A stretch of 64,000 nt of DNA from Demequina sp. NBRC 110055 (GTDB lineage: Bacteria; Actinomycetota; Actinomycetes; Actinomycetales; Demequinaceae): positions 124,001 through 188,000 of the forward strand of contig NZ_BBRL01000010.1 in NCBI RefSeq assembly GCF_002090135.1, given 5' to 3'. A model generated the notes under the pieces. That model was not told where the DNA came from and ran no database searches. It was given only the letters and a program-made list of their open reading frames with translations. The position numbers were made by a program, and so were the translations under genes. Below are positions 53,756 through 62,307 of this stretch, piece by piece. The first letter of the stretch is position 1; each line of letters opens with the position of its first letter.

Positions 53756-54180
53756 GCCGCCGCTCCCCTGGTCTGGACGACGGCCGTCCCGGCCGCACGG
53801 TCGTGGAGGCCGCGCCCGTCGGGGCCCCACACCACAGCGGGGATGACCAGCGCGAGCAACACCGTCCGTGTCAGCGCCTTCGCGACACCCACGATGGTCG
53901 CGCCGTCGAGCCGCACGACCCGGACGCCCGCCACGCGGTGTCCGATGGTGGTGCCGAGTGACGCGACCAGGATCGCGTGCTGCCCAGCCCAGATCAGCAC
54001 CGTGGCGAGCGGGTCACCCGCGGACACGATGCGGGCGAGGCCCGTCGCGTCCGCGTAGGCCGCGTCGACGAAGAAGGCCGAAGAGATCACCAGGCACAGC
54101 AGCCAATCGACCGCGAAGCCCAGGAGGCGACGTCCCACGAGCGCGCCGGTGGACTGAGGCATGGTGGTCGAGTCGCTCAC
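53752..54180 (-). CDS. RDD-family membrane protein
   Basis: 143 residues with three to four helices. GRRLLGFAVDWLLCLVISSAFF and TIGHRVAGVRVVRLDG are the RDD signature blocks. Unknown function; possibly transport. GTG at 54180 is used, with an ATG six codons inside as alternative. Divergent from glnA, as Rv2219A is in M. tuberculosis. Confidence 0.87.
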   Translation of the reverse strand: MSDSTTMPQSTGALVGRRLLGFAVDWLLCLVISSAFFVDAAYADATGLARIVSAGDPLATVLIWAGQHAILVASLGTTIGHRVAGVRVVRLDGATIVGVAKALTRTVLLALVIPAVVWGPDGRGLHDRAAGTAVVQTRGAAA

Positions 54181-54266
54181 CCGTCCATCGTAATCGCGTG
54201 GGTATAGGGTCGGGAGCGACGCCGATGTCGACGCCCCGTCTGAGGGGGTGCGCCCGGTGGACCCAG

Positions 54267-54304
54267 GAAACGCGTTTGTAACATTCGGCGAACCTGGGGG
54301 AAAC
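54267..54304 (+). promoter_or_regulatory. GlnR box of glnA
   Basis: Four pentamers at strict 11-base spacing: GAAAC (54267), GTAAC (54278), CGAAC (54289) and GAAAC (54300). This fits the gTnAC-n6-GaAAC GlnR consensus of actinobacteria, doubled. It ends ten bases before a TAGGCT -10 (54315-54320) and no -35 is visible, as expected for an activated promoter. Confidence 0.8.
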
Positions 54305-54364
54305 CGTCCGACCCTAGGCTGGCCAACGCCAGCTACAGGCACGACCAAATCAAGGAGCACACGG

Positions 54365-55795
54365 ATGTTCAAGACTGCCGAAGAGGCACTCGCGTATGTG
54401 AAGGATGAGGCGGTCGAGTACATCGACATCCGCTTCTGCGACCTCCCTGGCGCGATGCAGCACGTCAATGTCCCCGCGGCCCAGTTCGAGACCGTCCTGG
54501 AGGACGGCGCGGCATTCGACGGTTCGTCGATCCGCGGCTTCCAGGCCATCAACGAGTCCGACATGAAGCTCATCGCTGACCTTCAGACCGCCTACATCGA
54601 CCCCTTCCGCAAGGCGAAGACCCTTGTCGTGAACTTCTCGGTCGTGGACCCCTTCACCGACGAGCCCTACTCCCGTGACCCGCGCAACGTCGCGATGAAG
54701 GCCCAGGAGTACCTCAAGTCGACCGGCATCGGCGACACCGCGTTCTTCGCCCCCGAGGCCGAGTTCTTCATCTTCGACTCGGTGCGTTACGACACCAACA
54801 TGCACGAGGGCTACTACCACATCGACTCCTCCGAGGGCTGGTGGAACACCGGTGTGGAGAAGGAGCTCGACGGCTCCCCCAACCTCGGCTACAAGACCCG
54901 CGTCAAGGGTGGCTACTTCCCCGTCTCCCCCGGCGACCAGAACGCCGACCTGCGCGACGAGATGTGCACCGTCTTGGGCGAGGTGGGCCTCGAGCTCGAG
55001 CGCGCACACCACGAGGTGGGCACCGCCGGTCAGCAGGAGGTCAACTACCGCTTCAACACGCTGCTGCACGCCGCCGACGACCTGATGAAGTTCAAGTACG
55101 TCGTCAAGAACGTCGCGTGGAAGAACGGCAAGACCGCCACCTTCATGCCGAAGCCCATCTTCGGTGACAACGGCTCGGGCATGCACGTGCACCAGTCGGT
55201 GTGGAAGGACGGCTCGCCGCTGTTCTACGACGAGGCCGGCTACGGTGGCCTGTCGGACATCGCCCGCTGGTACATCGGCGGCATCCTGAAGCACGCGCCG
55301 TCGCTGCTCGCCTTCACGAACCCGACCGTTAACTCGTACCACCGCCTGGTGCCCGGCTACGAGGCTCCGGTCAACCTGGTGTACTCGGCCCGTAACCGTT
55401 CGGCCGCCGTCCGCATCCCGGTCACCGGCTCGAACCCCAAGGCCAAGCGCATCGAGTTCCGCGCCCCCGACTCGTCCGGTAACCCCTACCTCGCCTTCGC
55501 GGCGCTGCTGATGGCGGGCCTCGACGGCATCAAGAACAAGATCGAGCCGCCGGCCCCGATCGACAAGGACCTGTACGAGCTGCCCCCCGAGGAGCACGCC
55601 CAGATCCCGACCGTCCCGGACTCGCTGTCCAAGGTGCTCGACGAGCTCGAGCGCGACCACGGCTACCTCACCGAGGGCGGCGTGTTCACCGAGGACCTCA
55701 TCGCCGAGTGGATCGACTACAAGCGCGCCAACGAGATTGACCCGCTGCGTTTCCGTCCCCACCCGCACGAGTTCGAGCTCTACTACGACTGCTAA
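54365..55795 (+). CDS. glnA: Glutamine synthetase type I
   Basis: 476 residues. Ammonia assimilation enzyme, dodecamer. FDGSSIRGF, the metal site in [20 protein letters not shown], and [10 protein letters not shown] are present. [10 protein letters not shown] carries the tyrosine adenylylated by GlnE, so it is of the regulated beta subtype. AAGGAG precedes the ATG. A GlnR box lies upstream, so transcription should rise in nitrogen limitation. Corresponds to glnA1 (Rv2220). Confidence 0.97.
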   Translation: MFKTAEEALAYVKDEAVEYIDIRFCDLPGAMQHVNVPAAQFETVLEDGAAFDGSSIRGFQAINESDMKLIADLQTAYIDPFRKAKTLVVNFSVVDPFTDEPYSRDPRNVAMKAQEYLKSTGIGDTAFFAPEAEFFIFDSVRYDTNMHEGYYHIDSSEGWWNTGVEKELDGSPNLGYKTRVKGGYFPVSPGDQNADLRDEMCTVLGEVGLELERAHHEVGTAGQQEVNYRFNTLLHAADDLMKFKYVVKNVAWKNGKTATFMPKPIFGDNGSGMHVHQSVWKDGSPLFYDEAGYGGLSDIARWYIGGILKHAPSLLAFTNPTVNSYHRLVPGYEAPVNLVYSARNRSAAVRIPVTGSNPKAKRIEFRAPDSSGNPYLAFAALLMAGLDGIKNKIEPPAPIDKDLYELPPEEHAQIPTVPDSLSKVLDELERDHGYLTEGGVFTEDLIAEWIDYKRANEIDPLRFRPHPHEFELYYDC

Positions 55796-55814
55796 GTCGT
55801 TTCTGTAGCGTCAC

Positions 55815-55852
55815 CGAAGGCCCGTCGCCCCGTCAGGGGTGGCGGGCCTTCG
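55815..55852. terminator. Terminator after glnA
   Basis: CGAAGGCCCG (55815-55824) pairs with CGGGCCTTCG (55843-55852), inner CGCCCC/GGGGTG adds to the stem. The remaining 120 bases to the next gene show nothing clear. Confidence 0.8.
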
Positions 55853-55971
55853 TCGTACGCGTCGTCCGTCGTATGCGGGCTCAGCCTGCAGCGCTGTGTC
55901 GTGGGCGATGGGAGATCACCTGCGCGCAGCGTCGCCCCACGCGACGGACTGCACACCGCGCGAAACGAACC

Positions 55972-57258
55972 TCAGCGGCTCGAGACAGTGCCGAACTTGC
56001 TCGCGACGGGCGCCACGAACATGGGCCGCAGGGCAACGACAGCGCCGACGATGACGACCAGCGACAGTGCAAAGATCACGACGCCGAGCCAGCTCGCATC
56101 GTCGCGGCCCGCGTACATGTGGTTGAGGTTCTGGCGTGCGCCCGTGGCGAGCACGAGCCCCACGTGGCCCACGACGAAGGCGACGAAGTAGATCATCACG
56201 GGGAAGTGGATCGCGCGGGCGACGGATGCGGGATACAGCCGATCCCACCGCTGCGAGCCGCGCCAATACATGCTCATCCGCACGCCGCTCGCGATGGCAA
56301 GCGGCGCCGCGACAAACACCGTCAGGAAGTAGACGATCTGCTGCAACGAGTTGTAGTAGACCCAACCATCTTCGGCGGGCCACTCCAGCGACAGGTACTG
56401 CAGCGTGGTGGACACCACGCCCGGGATCACGTCCCAACTGGTGGGCACGATCCGCATCCACTGCCCCGTCGCAAACAGCATCACCACATAGACGACGCCG
56501 TTGACCACCCACAGCACGTCGAGCGCCTGGTGGGTCCATGACGGGAGGCCGATGCGCGTGGCGGCCGGGCCGCGCGACGTCCAGTAGGCGGGGGGCCGGC
56601 TTTGCCGGCGCACCTGCAGTCCCGTGCGCACGACGAGCACCATGAGGAAGACATTGAAGAAGTGCTGCCACGACAACCAGGTGGGGATGCCGACCGGGGT
56701 CTCCTCGGGCTGCGGGGCCCTGCCCGGATAGCGCGCGATGAAGTCCGCGCCGCCCTCGGAACCGACGTACCAGCGGGCGAGGACCACCAGCACGGCGCCC
56801 ACGATCGCGAGCATGACGGCCGCGAGCATCGCACGGCGCGCATGCGGGTGAAGACTGCGCCGAGCGGTACGGGACGGGGGCGCCGCCTCGGGCGCCACCG
56901 TCGCGGACTCGGCGCCGAGGGGCGCATCGGTGGGTGCGGCAGCGTCGGCCGGCGGCTCAGGCGTCGTGCCCGTGACACCGGCCGCGTCATCGTCGCTCGG
57001 CGCCTCCACCCACGCGGGCGCGAAGCCCTCATCCGGCCACGGCTGCCCCCCTGCCACACGAGGCAGGCCCCGCCTCAGCGGCACCGTGCCACGCGGCGAG
57101 CCGGCGGGCTCGACCACGGCGTGTGCAACGCTCGCGGACTCGTCAAGGGTCGGCTCCTCGGCGGCCACGGCATCGGCTACCCAGGCGGGAACCTCACGCG
57201 CGGGAGGCCAGGGCTCGCCTCCGGGGACTCGTGGCAGGCCGCGCCTGACGCCGCTCAC
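55972..57258 (-). CDS. Diheme cytochrome b561-type membrane protein with LPRVxGGxPWP repeats
   Basis: 428 residues. The N-terminal 110 residues hold two copies of RRGLPRVxGGxPWP (residues about 5-18 and 62-75) in an acidic, Ala/Pro-rich stretch. A first helix follows, then a cytochrome b561 domain of four helices with candidate heme histidines in [29 protein letters not shown] and VGHVGLVL. It ends with a further helix. The GTG start overlaps the etfA stop by four bases. A role in passing electrons between ETF and menaquinone is inferred from that context. Confidence 0.8.
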   Translation of the reverse strand: MSGVRRGLPRVPGGEPWPPAREVPAWVADAVAAEEPTLDESASVAHAVVEPAGSPRGTVPLRRGLPRVAGGQPWPDEGFAPAWVEAPSDDDAAGVTGTTPEPPADAAAPTDAPLGAESATVAPEAAPPSRTARRSLHPHARRAMLAAVMLAIVGAVLVVLARWYVGSEGGADFIARYPGRAPQPEETPVGIPTWLSWQHFFNVFLMVLVVRTGLQVRRQSRPPAYWTSRGPAATRIGLPSWTHQALDVLWVVNGVVYVVMLFATGQWMRIVPTSWDVIPGVVSTTLQYLSLEWPAEDGWVYYNSLQQIVYFLTVFVAAPLAIASGVRMSMYWRGSQRWDRLYPASVARAIHFPVMIYFVAFVVGHVGLVLATGARQNLNHMYAGRDDASWLGVVIFALSLVVIVGAVVALRPMFVAPVASKFGTVSSR

Positions 57259-58217
57259 GCCTGCTTCCTCGCTTCGAGTGCGGCGATGAGCTGGGGTACG
57301 ACCTCGAAGAGGTCGCCCACCACTCCGAAGTCGGCGATCTCGAACAGCGGGGCCTCGGCATCGGAGTTGATCACCACGATGGTCTTGGCGGTCTGCATGC
57401 CGGAGCGGTGCTGGATCGCACCCGAGATGCCCAGGCCGATGTACAGGTCGGGCGACACCGACACGCCGGTCTGGCCGACCTGGTGTGACGACGCGACGAA
57501 GCCCTCGTCGACGGCCACGCGGGATGCGCCGACGGCGCCACCGAACACGTCCGCGAGCTGTTCGACGAGCGCGAACTGCTCGGCGGACCCGAGGCCACGG
57601 CCTCCTGCGACCACGGTCGACGCAGTGCGCAGGTCCGGCCGTGACGACGTCTCGACCACGGGCGTGACCGACTCGACGGTGACGCCCGGCATGCCCGAGG
57701 GCTCGACGTCGAGCGCCTCCAAGGCGGGTGCCTCGACCGCCTCGGCGCGCGCGTCGACGGCGCCTTCGCGCAGTGTGACAACCGGCGCGCCGAAGGTGGG
57801 CGCGGACTCGACCAAGAAGCCGCCGCCGTACACGCTGTGCTGGGCGATGACGCCCTCGTCGTCGCGCGAAACTCCGACCGCGTCGACCGACAGTCCGGCG
57901 CGCGTGCGGGTCGCAAAACGGGCCGCGGCCTCGCGTCCCTCCACGGAATGCGAGGCGAGCACCGCCGCGGGACGCACGAGTGCCGCCGCCGCCGCGAGGG
58001 CGTCGACACGGTCAACGACGGCGGTGCCCCCAGGAGCCGTGAGCACACGGGTCGCTCCGAGGGCGCCCGCGGCGGGCGCCAGGCTGGCGGCGTCGTCACC
58101 GACGATGAGGGTGACGGCTGTTCCCACGAGCGAGGCGGCGCCGATGAGGCCGGCTGCCGATGAGGCGAGGGCGCCATCGGGCTCACGGTCGAGCAGAACA
58201 AGGATGGGCTGCGACAT
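57255..58217 (-). CDS. etfA: Electron transfer flavoprotein alpha subunit
   Basis: 320 residues. The C-terminal FAD domain shows [51 protein letters not shown] and [22 protein letters not shown]. It pairs with EtfB to carry electrons from acyl-CoA and amine dehydrogenases. Lies 11 bases after etfB. Acts with the downstream cytochrome b561-type protein by operon structure. Confidence 0.95.
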   Translation of the reverse strand: MSQPILVLLDREPDGALASSAAGLIGAASLVGTAVTLIVGDDAASLAPAAGALGATRVLTAPGGTAVVDRVDALAAAAALVRPAAVLASHSVEGREAAARFATRTRAGLSVDAVGVSRDDEGVIAQHSVYGGGFLVESAPTFGAPVVTLREGAVDARAEAVEAPALEALDVEPSGMPGVTVESVTPVVETSSRPDLRTASTVVAGGRGLGSAEQFALVEQLADVFGGAVGASRVAVDEGFVASSHQVGQTGVSVSPDLYIGLGISGAIQHRSGMQTAKTIVVINSDAEAPLFEIADFGVVGDLFEVVPQLIAALEARKQA

Positions 58218-58228
58218 GGGGCTCTCCC

Positions 58229-59005
58229 TTAGGCCAGGCGGTTGTCGACGAGGAACGCAGCCAACTGCTCCCCCGCCGTGCCGTCGTCAACGATCTTCAC
58301 GCCCGGCGCGCGCGGCGGGCGTGCGGCGGCCGTGAGCATGATGGTGCGAGCCGCATCGGGGTCGTCGGCGTCGACGCCGAGGTCAGCGAGCGTCAGCACC
58401 TCGATCTCCTTCTTCTTCGCGGCGAGAATGCCCTTAAAGTTCGGCATCCGGGGCGCGCCGAGCGCCTCGGTGACGGACGCAATCGCGGGTAGCGGCGCGG
58501 ACACCTTCATGACGGCACCGTCGGAGGCGCGCACGCCCGAGATGCCGTCGTCGGCGAGCGTGACCTCGGACAGCGCGCTCGCGCACGGCAGACGCAGCAG
58601 TTCCGACATCGCCGCGGGGACGGCACCGCCGCCACCGTCGGTCGAGGTGTCGCCGGCAAGGATGAGATCGAAGCCCACGTGCGTGGCCGCGGCAGCGAGC
58701 ACCTGTGCCGTGAGCACGAGGTCCGCGCCAACGAGCGCTTCATCGACCACCTGAACGGTGTGGTGCGCGCCCATCGCGAGCGCCTTGCGCAGACTCGTCT
58801 GGCCCAGTTCGGGAGCCATCGCCAGCGTGACGACTTCGGTGTCCTCATGCGCGTCGGCGTACGCCAACGCGACCTCAAGCGCGCGTTCGTCGACCTCGTC
58901 CAGGACCGCTTCCTCAGACGTGCGCGTCACCAGACCCGTCTCAAGCGACAGCGTGCGGTCCACATACGTGTCAGGCACCACCTTCATCAGCACCAGGATC
59001 TTCAT
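58229..59005 (-). CDS. etfB: Electron transfer flavoprotein beta subunit
   Basis: 258 residues. Start [19 protein letters not shown] and the AMP-binding region [22 protein letters not shown] are typical. First gene of etfB-etfA-cytochrome b561. No ETF:quinone oxidoreductase gene is in the window. Divergent from the helicase gene. Confidence 0.95.
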   Translation of the reverse strand: MKILVLMKVVPDTYVDRTLSLETGLVTRTSEEAVLDEVDERALEVALAYADAHEDTEVVTLAMAPELGQTSLRKALAMGAHHTVQVVDEALVGADLVLTAQVLAAAATHVGFDLILAGDTSTDGGGGAVPAAMSELLRLPCASALSEVTLADDGISGVRASDGAVMKVSAPLPAIASVTEALGAPRMPNFKGILAAKKKEIEVLTLADLGVDADDPDAARTIMLTAAARPPRAPGVKIVDDGTAGEQLAAFLVDNRLA

Positions 59006-59097
59006 CCGCTTCCCTCCATCAGGCCTTCGAACACCGGGGTAAACGTATCGTGACCGTGAGTGTTTCGGGGCATCGCGGGGTCGGGCAAGATATCCGG

Positions 59098-61734
59098 ATG
59101 GCGACCACCTGGACCGGACGTGGCGGATGGACCCTCACCCACGACGGCGCCCTCGTGGCGCTCCACCACCGCGGCTCCACCGAGGAGTTTCGCGGCGCCG
59201 AGGCCGCGCGCCTGAACGTCCGGTGGTGGTTCTTTCGTCGCACCCTGACGGTGGCCGATGCGGGCGGCACCCGCCGTTTCACCGGTCTCGGCCGTCGCGA
59301 CGCCAGGGCCGTACGGGCGACGCTTGCGCGCGTCGCGGCGCGCGGGCACCTGGGCGACGCCCTGGCGCGCGCGAGCGCCGCGGAGGCGGCGCTCGCGCGC
59401 CACCTCGACGACAGCATCGGCCGTCGTCACTGGGTGGCCTATGACGACGTCGCCGCGATCGTGGCCGGCTTACCCACCGCCGACGAGGCCCTCGCGCCGT
59501 TCAGCGCCGCGGAACGGGCCGCCTTGACCCACCTGCTGACCTCCCGCGAGAGTGCGGCCCTGGAGTTCCTGCAGCGCGATCCCTGGCCCGACGTGGCGCG
59601 AGCCAACGCGCGCATCCTCGCGAGCGAACTCGAGCACGAGCGCGCCTTCCTCGATGGCGTCGAGCGCTCGCCGCTGACCACTGAACAGGCGAAGGCCGTC
59701 ATCTCCCATGACAGCCGCGTGCGCGTCATCGCTGCCGCCGGCTCAGGCAAGACGTCCGTGATGGTCGCGCGCGCCGCCTACGTCCTCCACCGCCGCCTGG
59801 TCGCGCCCGGCCGCATCCTGATGCTGGCCTTTAACGCCGACGCCGCGCGTGAGCTACGCGCCCGCGTCGACGCGCGACTGGCCGCCCTGGGGTTGGATGC
59901 GTCAGGCGTCGAGGTCAGCACCTTCCATGCCTTTGGCCTGCGCGTCATCGGCGAGGCCACGGGACGCAAGCCCCGCATCGCACCGTGGATCGAACAGAAC
60001 AGGGACGTCGCGAAGGTCGAGGAGATCGTCGACCGTCTGCGCGACGGCGACTTCGCGTTCCGGTTCCGGTGGGACCTGTTCCGCCTGCTGCACGGCAAGG
60101 CGGGGGCATCGCTCGCCTCGGCGCAGCCCGACAGCTACGACCGTGCCACCGGCACCTCGGGCTTCGCGACCTACCGGGGCGACACGGTCAAGAGCGAGGG
60201 CGAGCGCCTCATCGCCGACTGGCTGTACCTGCACGGTGTCGAGTATCGCTACGAGCATCCGTACGTCCATGATGTCTCCGACGCCACGCACGGCCAGTAC
60301 CGCCCCGACTTCTACTACCCCACCGTCGACGCGTGGCACGAGCACTGGGCGCTGCGCGCGGACGGCACCGTGCCGGACGAGTTCGTCGGCTACGCCGAGT
60401 CCATGCGGTTCAAACGCGACCTGCACCGACGTCACGGCACCACGTTGGTCGAGACCGCCTGGCATTCGATCCTGGACCATTCGGGTTTCGAGGAGCTGGC
60501 GCGCACCCTCGAGTCACTGGGCATCGTGCTCGACTGGAACCCCGACCGCCCCCTGCCCGGCGCAGAGCCCCTCGCCCACGAGCGTTTGGCGCGGCTCATC
60601 CGCACCTTCATGGCGCACGTGAAGTCGGGCTCCCTCACTCGCGCCGACCTCGAGGACCGCCTCACGGCCAGGCCCACGTTCGACACGGCCCGCACGCGCC
60701 TGTTTCTCGACCTGTACTGGCGCATCCACGACGTGTGGGAGGCGGACCTGCGCGCCGCCGACGCCGTGGACTTCGACGACATGCTGGCGCGCGCGGCCGG
60801 GGCACTCGAGGCGGACCCTGCGCTCGCACGCTGGGACCTGGTCATGGTCGACGAGTTCCAGGACACGTCGCGCACGCGAGCGCGGGTCGTGAGGGCCCTG
60901 CTCGCCCCGGGACGCCGCCACCTCCTCGCCGTCGGCGACGACTGGCAGGCGATCAATCGCTTCGCGGGCGCCGACCTCGACGTGATGACGCACTTCGCGG
61001 GCTTCTTTGGGCCGTCGCTGACCCGCAGGCTCGAGACGACGTTCCGGTGCACGCAGGCGACGGCCGATGTCGCCGGCAGGTTCGTCTCGCGCAATCCCGC
61101 GCAACTGGCCAAGTCGGTGAGGTCCGCGGCCGGGACGGGCGGCGCGCCCGTGGTCGTGGTGCGGGTCGCACGCGAAGAGGACATCCCAGGTGCCATCGGG
61201 GCCAGGCTGCGCGACATCGCGCGGAAGCATCCGCAGGCGAGCGTCGACGTCCTCGGCCGCTACCGCGCGGACCGCGATCTGCTGCCTCGCGAGGTGCCGC
61301 GGGGCCTCAGGACGGCGTTTCGCACCATCCACGCCTCGAAGGGGCTGGAGGCCGACCACATTGTGGTGCCACACCTCGTGGCGGGACGGCGCGGCTTCCC
61401 CAGCACCATCGAGGACGACCCTCTCCTCGCGCTCGCGATGGCCGAGCCCGACGACTTCCCCTACGCCGAGGAACGCCGCCTGCTGTACGTCGCCCTCACG
61501 CGCGCCCGGCGCACCGTCACCGTGGTCACGGTCGCGGGCCGCGAGTCTCCCTTCGTGCTCGAACTCCTCGACGATCCCGACGTGACGGTCGTGGCGGCGT
61601 CGGGCGAACGCGACCAGGTGAGGCGCTGCGAGAGTTGCGGCGAGGGCACGCTGGTGCGACGCCGCGGGCGCTACGGAGATTTCCTCGGTTGCAGCACCTT
61701 CCCGCGGTGCACCGCGACGACGCCCCTCGCCTAG
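59098..61734 (+). CDS. Helicase IV (HelD)-like UvrD helicase with nuclease-like insert and zinc ribbon
   Basis: 878 residues. An N-terminal domain like that of E. coli helicase IV (WTLTHDGALVALHHRG...WWFFRRTLTV) precedes the motor. Walker A AAAGSGKTS is at about 212 and Walker B MVDEFQDTS at about 584. Between them, residues 365-455 contain SEGERLIADWLYLHG, QYRPDFYYP and a later Lys/Glu-containing stretch, resembling a restriction-endonuclease fold. A C-terminal topoisomerase-type zinc ribbon (CESCGEGTL...GCSTFPRC) starts near 844. ATG at 59098 fits the helicase IV N-terminus; a GTG at 59050 would add 16 residues. DNA repair is likely. Confidence 0.87.
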   Translation: MATTWTGRGGWTLTHDGALVALHHRGSTEEFRGAEAARLNVRWWFFRRTLTVADAGGTRRFTGLGRRDARAVRATLARVAARGHLGDALARASAAEAALARHLDDSIGRRHWVAYDDVAAIVAGLPTADEALAPFSAAERAALTHLLTSRESAALEFLQRDPWPDVARANARILASELEHERAFLDGVERSPLTTEQAKAVISHDSRVRVIAAAGSGKTSVMVARAAYVLHRRLVAPGRILMLAFNADAARELRARVDARLAALGLDASGVEVSTFHAFGLRVIGEATGRKPRIAPWIEQNRDVAKVEEIVDRLRDGDFAFRFRWDLFRLLHGKAGASLASAQPDSYDRATGTSGFATYRGDTVKSEGERLIADWLYLHGVEYRYEHPYVHDVSDATHGQYRPDFYYPTVDAWHEHWALRADGTVPDEFVGYAESMRFKRDLHRRHGTTLVETAWHSILDHSGFEELARTLESLGIVLDWNPDRPLPGAEPLAHERLARLIRTFMAHVKSGSLTRADLEDRLTARPTFDTARTRLFLDLYWRIHDVWEADLRAADAVDFDDMLARAAGALEADPALARWDLVMVDEFQDTSRTRARVVRALLAPGRRHLLAVGDDWQAINRFAGADLDVMTHFAGFFGPSLTRRLETTFRCTQATADVAGRFVSRNPAQLAKSVRSAAGTGGAPVVVVRVAREEDIPGAIGARLRDIARKHPQASVDVLGRYRADRDLLPREVPRGLRTAFRTIHASKGLEADHIVVPHLVAGRRGFPSTIEDDPLLALAMAEPDDFPYAEERRLLYVALTRARRTVTVVTVAGRESPFVLELLDDPDVTVVAASGERDQVRRCESCGEGTLVRRRGRYGDFLGCSTFPRCTATTPLA

Positions 61735-61751
61735 ATGTAGCGCCCCGGCGA

Positions 61752-62069
61752 TCAGTCGATGCGCGTCAGCGCACTGACCCAGGCGACAGGCCCCGTGGCC
61801 AGGTACTCCACCATGACGCGGTCACCGGTGACGGCGTACACGGCGTCGAGCATCGCGTAGGGCGGCGCATCGGTGACGACGACGATGCTCTCGCCGGGCA
61901 CGAGGCGCGCCACCTGCGCACACGCGAGGCCACCCCACCCCGGCGCCGGAACACCGGAGAGGTCGAGGTCGCGTACGGGTGCGGCATGGGCGCGGGCTGC
62001 GCCTCCCGGCACGTGCCCGCGCGCGATCAGATCGATGTCGTCGAGCATGCGGTTCGCGGGCTCGATCAT
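61752..62069 (-). CDS. Small hypothetical protein
   Basis: 105 residues without lysine. The core VARLVPGESIVVVTDAPPYAMLDAVYAVTGDRVMVEYLATG alternates like beta strands; I do not recognise a family. A strong GGGAGG lies six bases before the ATG, which supports expression. It converges on the helicase gene and is divergent from the GH13 gene, with a 14-bp dyad just upstream. Confidence 0.62.
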   Translation of the reverse strand: MIEPANRMLDDIDLIARGHVPGGAARAHAAPVRDLDLSGVPAPGWGGLACAQVARLVPGESIVVVTDAPPYAMLDAVYAVTGDRVMVEYLATGPVAWVSALTRID

Positions 62070-62090
62070 GGCGCACCTCCCGAAGAAGAA

Positions 62091-62129
62091 AGTCGGGCGG
62101 CGCGTATGTCCCGTCCGCGCCGTCCGACT
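62091..62129 (-). promoter_or_regulatory. Dyad upstream of the small hypothetical gene
   Basis: 14-bp arms (62091-62104 and 62116-62129, one G-T pair) with an 11-base loop, 22 bases before the start codon at 62069. Could be an operator or a leader hairpin. Confidence 0.5.
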
Positions 62130-62189
62130 GATTTCAGGCTAGGCCCGTGCGTCGCGCCGAAGACGGGACGAACGTCCCTCGGGGCGCGT

Positions 62190-62219
62190 TTGCACCCGGG
62201 GCCTGCAAGCGTTTACATT
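62190..62219 (+). promoter_or_regulatory. Promoter with LacI-type operator before the GH13 gene
   Basis: TTGCAC (62190-62195) and TACATT (62214-62219) are 18 bases apart. TGCAAGCGTTTACA (62204-62217), an imperfect palindrome centred on CG like maltose-type LacI operators, overlaps the -10. The regulator is probably different from the one at 19.8 kb because the sequence differs. Confidence 0.55.
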
Positions 62220-62307
62220 GGTGGGCATGCCCGGGGCGCAGACCCCACGTCTCCCGGACGGCACCGCAGCCGCTGCGCGTCGTCCTTCCCCTGCCGAGAG
62301 GACCACG

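Larger units (their letters stand above)
1795..59422. repeat. Dispersed 9-mer GGCCGATGC (about 40 copies)
   Basis: Read by eye on both strands: 21 copies as GGCCGATGC and 19 as its complement, roughly one per 1.6 kb, mostly coding but also in gaps at 15253, 18114, 42275 and 53040. About half of the + copies extend to GGCCGATGCCG. Discussed under findings. Confidence 0.7.

Noticed and set aside
54248-54364. N-terminal extension of glutamine synthetase from 54248
   Set aside because: It would cover the GlnR box and -10 region; the ATG at 54365 has AAGGAG and the usual length.
62091-62129. Dyad as terminator of the small hypothetical gene
   Set aside because: It lies upstream of that gene's start, between divergent genes, so termination is unlikely.
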